Below are positions 62,619 to 64,000 of a stretch of 64,000 bases of DNA, piece after piece. Within the stretch, counting starts at the first letter, position 1. Every line of letters begins with the position of its first letter. The notes below the pieces were generated by a model. It was not told where the DNA came from and did no database searches. It was given only the letters and a program-made list of their open reading frames with translations. Origin of the DNA: Desulforhopalus vacuolatus (GTDB taxonomy: Bacteria > Desulfobacterota > Desulfobulbia > Desulfobulbales > Desulfocapsaceae); contig NZ_JAFFPZ010000002.1 of NCBI RefSeq assembly GCF_016918505.1, positions 124,001-188,000 on the forward strand. Direction: 5' to 3'. The translations under genes were made by a program, and so were the position numbers.

Positions 62619-63942
62619 ACCGCCCCTCGGTGAGACTCTCACCCTCTGCGGCTGGCTCCGCACCCGTCGTGATACCGGTGGCTTTTCCTTTCTCGAGCTT
62701 AACGACGGGTCCTGCCTGAGCGGTCTGCAGGTGATTGCCGATGCCTCTCTGGCCAACTATGACAGCGACATCAAAACCCTCAACACCGGAGCCAGCCTGC
62801 AGATTACCGGTGAACTGAAAGAGAGCCCGGCTCAAGGACAGGTGGTGGAAATGCATGCCACTTCGGTAGAGGTGGTGGGCGTTTCATGTCCTGATTATCC
62901 CCTGCAGAAAAAACGACACAGCTTTGAATTCCTGCGGGAGATGAGCCATCTGCGGCCGCGTACCAATGCCCTCGGTGCCGTTGGCAGAGTGCGTTCGCGT
63001 CTTGGATACGCAGTGCACAATTTTTTTCAGGAACGTGATTTTATTTTCCTCCATACCCCGATCATCACGACCTCCGATTGCGAAGGGGCGGGAGAGATGT
63101 TTCAGGTGCGCACCGGGCATGAACACGGCAGTGAAAGCCATTTCTTTGGTCACCCTGCAGGGCTGACGGTGAGCGGACAGCTTCAGGCTGAAGTCTATGC
63201 CATGGCTCTCGGAGACGTCTATACCTTCGGCCCCACCTTCCGTGCGGAAAACTCCAATACCTCGCGCCACCTTGCCGAATTCTGGATGATCGAACCAGAG
63301 ATGGCTTTCTGTGACCTGCAGTGCAATATGGAGGTTGCCGGTGATATGCTCAAGTATCTCATCGCGGATGTCCTTGAACACTGCGTTGAGGATATGCAGC
63401 TTTTTAACAACTTTATTGAAAAGGGACTGCTGGAGAAATTGAAATCGGTGGTGGAAAAAGATTTTGTCCATCTCCCCTACACCGAGGCCATTGAGCTGTT
63501 GGAAAAATCCGGCCGCTCCTTTGACTATCCGGTGAAGTGGGGAATCGACATGCAGTCGGAGCATGAACGCTATCTCTGCGAGGAGGTGTTCAGCTGTCCG
63601 CTCATCGTTACCGACTATCCCGCTGCCATCAAACCGTTTTATATGCGCATGAATGATGATGGCCGCACCGTCGCTGCCATGGATATTCTCGTGCCCGGGA
63701 TCGGTGAAATCGTTGGTGGCAGCCAGCGGGAGGAGCGCCTGAAAGTGCTGGAAGCCCGGATGAAAGAGGCGGGGCTGTCTCTTGAAGAGTATGACTGGTA
63801 TCTTGACCTGCGCCGCTATGGTTCTGCCCCTCACTCGGGCTTTGGCCTTGGCTTTGAACGCCTCGTGCAGTTTGTCACCGGCATGAGCAACATTCGTGAA
63901 ACTATTCCATTTCCGCGTACTCCGGGATTCGCACCCTGCTGA
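62587..63942 (+). CDS. asnS: Asparaginyl-tRNA synthetase
   Basis: 451 residues, close to the usual AsnRS length. An OB-fold anticodon domain ([17 protein letters not shown]) leads into the class II core with motif 1 ([16 protein letters not shown]), motif 2 ([25 protein letters not shown], read in parts) and motif 3 ([15 protein letters not shown]). The core fits AsnRS rather than AspRS. It charges tRNA-Asn. It starts within the ttcA end. Confidence 0.94.
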   Translation: MKLRIKNILNKPPLGETLTLCGWLRTRRDTGGFSFLELNDGSCLSGLQVIADASLANYDSDIKTLNTGASLQITGELKESPAQGQVVEMHATSVEVVGVSCPDYPLQKKRHSFEFLREMSHLRPRTNALGAVGRVRSRLGYAVHNFFQERDFIFLHTPIITTSDCEGAGEMFQVRTGHEHGSESHFFGHPAGLTVSGQLQAEVYAMALGDVYTFGPTFRAENSNTSRHLAEFWMIEPEMAFCDLQCNMEVAGDMLKYLIADVLEHCVEDMQLFNNFIEKGLLEKLKSVVEKDFVHLPYTEAIELLEKSGRSFDYPVKWGIDMQSEHERYLCEEVFSCPLIVTDYPAAIKPFYMRMNDDGRTVAAMDILVPGIGEIVGGSQREERLKVLEARMKEAGLSLEEYDWYLDLRRYGSAPHSGFGLGFERLVQFVTGMSNIRETIPFPRTPGFAPC

Positions 63943-63962
63943 GAGAAGGACTCCTGCAACTC

Positions 63963-64000
63963 ATGACAGAAAATAAAGAGACAAACCAGGGCCGGGGACC
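63963..64000 (+). CDS. Start of an unidentified gene (cut by window end)
   Basis: An ATG 20 bases after asnS opens a frame of 12 codons (MTENKETNQGRG) to the window edge. AGAAGGA lies upstream but at a long distance. Nothing can be said of function. Confidence 0.3.
   Translation, partial: MTENKETNQGRG

Noticed and set aside
62884-63834. Long minus-strand open frame (316 codons) opposite asnS
   Set aside because: AsnRS motifs on the plus strand are intact; the antisense frame is a codon-bias artefact.

Overview
The window looks like chromosome from a strictly anaerobic, propionate-metabolising sulfate reducer of the Desulfobulbus/Desulfobulbales type. This is inferred from gene content only. 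The evidence is a complete methylmalonyl-CoA pathway, an oxidoreductase of the complex I type without an NADH module, a fatty-acid operon with an embedded acyl-CoA dehydrogenase/Etf, and an apparent selenoprotein gene. There is no rRNA, CRISPR array, prophage or intact transposon. One tRNA (Gly-GCC) is present.

Layout. 1-8 kb: 5' part of a CoA-transferase (-), then sucC, sucD, a carboxyltransferase (12S type), a 66-aa OadG-tail-like protein and a fused 5S-biotinyl subunit (+). 8-12 kb: a SelW-like gene with an in-frame UGA in a CxxU motif and a hairpin right after it, tpx, a gamma-carbonic anhydrase, a SEC-C methionine aminopeptidase, then repeats and an IS200/IS605 scar. 12-20.5 kb (-): a four-gene Na+-pumping methylmalonyl-CoA decarboxylase (mmdADCB order A-D-C-B), epimerase, methylmalonyl-CoA mutase preceded by a cobalamin riboswitch, and meaB. 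20.8-23.5 kb (+): acrylyl-CoA reductase, histone-deacetylase-like AcuC and CBS-ACT AcuB. 23.6-28.7 kb: rnd (-), then mlaEFD-mlaC and a cyclic-nucleotide-binding-domain protein (+). 28.8-39.3 kb (+): yceD-rpmF-plsX-fabH-acd-etfB-etfA-fabG-acpP-fabF-rpiB-nrdR-ribD. 39.3-44.1 kb (-): ParB-like protein, IHF-like protein, a 1.1-kb repeat pile-up, pilC, a small membrane protein and an M48 peptidase pseudogene. 44.2-55.6 kb (-): nuoABCDHIJK plus four antiporter-like subunits and a small membrane protein. 55.9-64 kb: LysR regulator, truA, argC, rplM-rpsI, tRNA-Gly, hisB, a lipoprotein, ttcA, asnS and the start of one more gene.

How the genes work together. Propionyl-CoA made by CoA transfer is carboxylated to methylmalonyl-CoA by transcarboxylation from oxaloacetate (12S/5S-biotinyl), epimerised, rearranged by the B12 mutase (protected by MeaB) and converted to succinate with ATP/GTP yield by SucCD. 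Run in reverse this is propionate fermentation. The membrane decarboxylase links the same intermediate to a sodium gradient. The complex I-like enzyme lacks NuoEFG, so its electron donor is probably not NADH.

Most notable observations: the unannotated selenoprotein, the cobalamin riboswitch upstream of a B12-dependent enzyme, the four-antiporter complex without EFG, the tandem-MCE MlaD, the ferredoxin-domain EtfA inside a fab operon, and two families of short inverted-repeat elements scattered through the intergenic regions.
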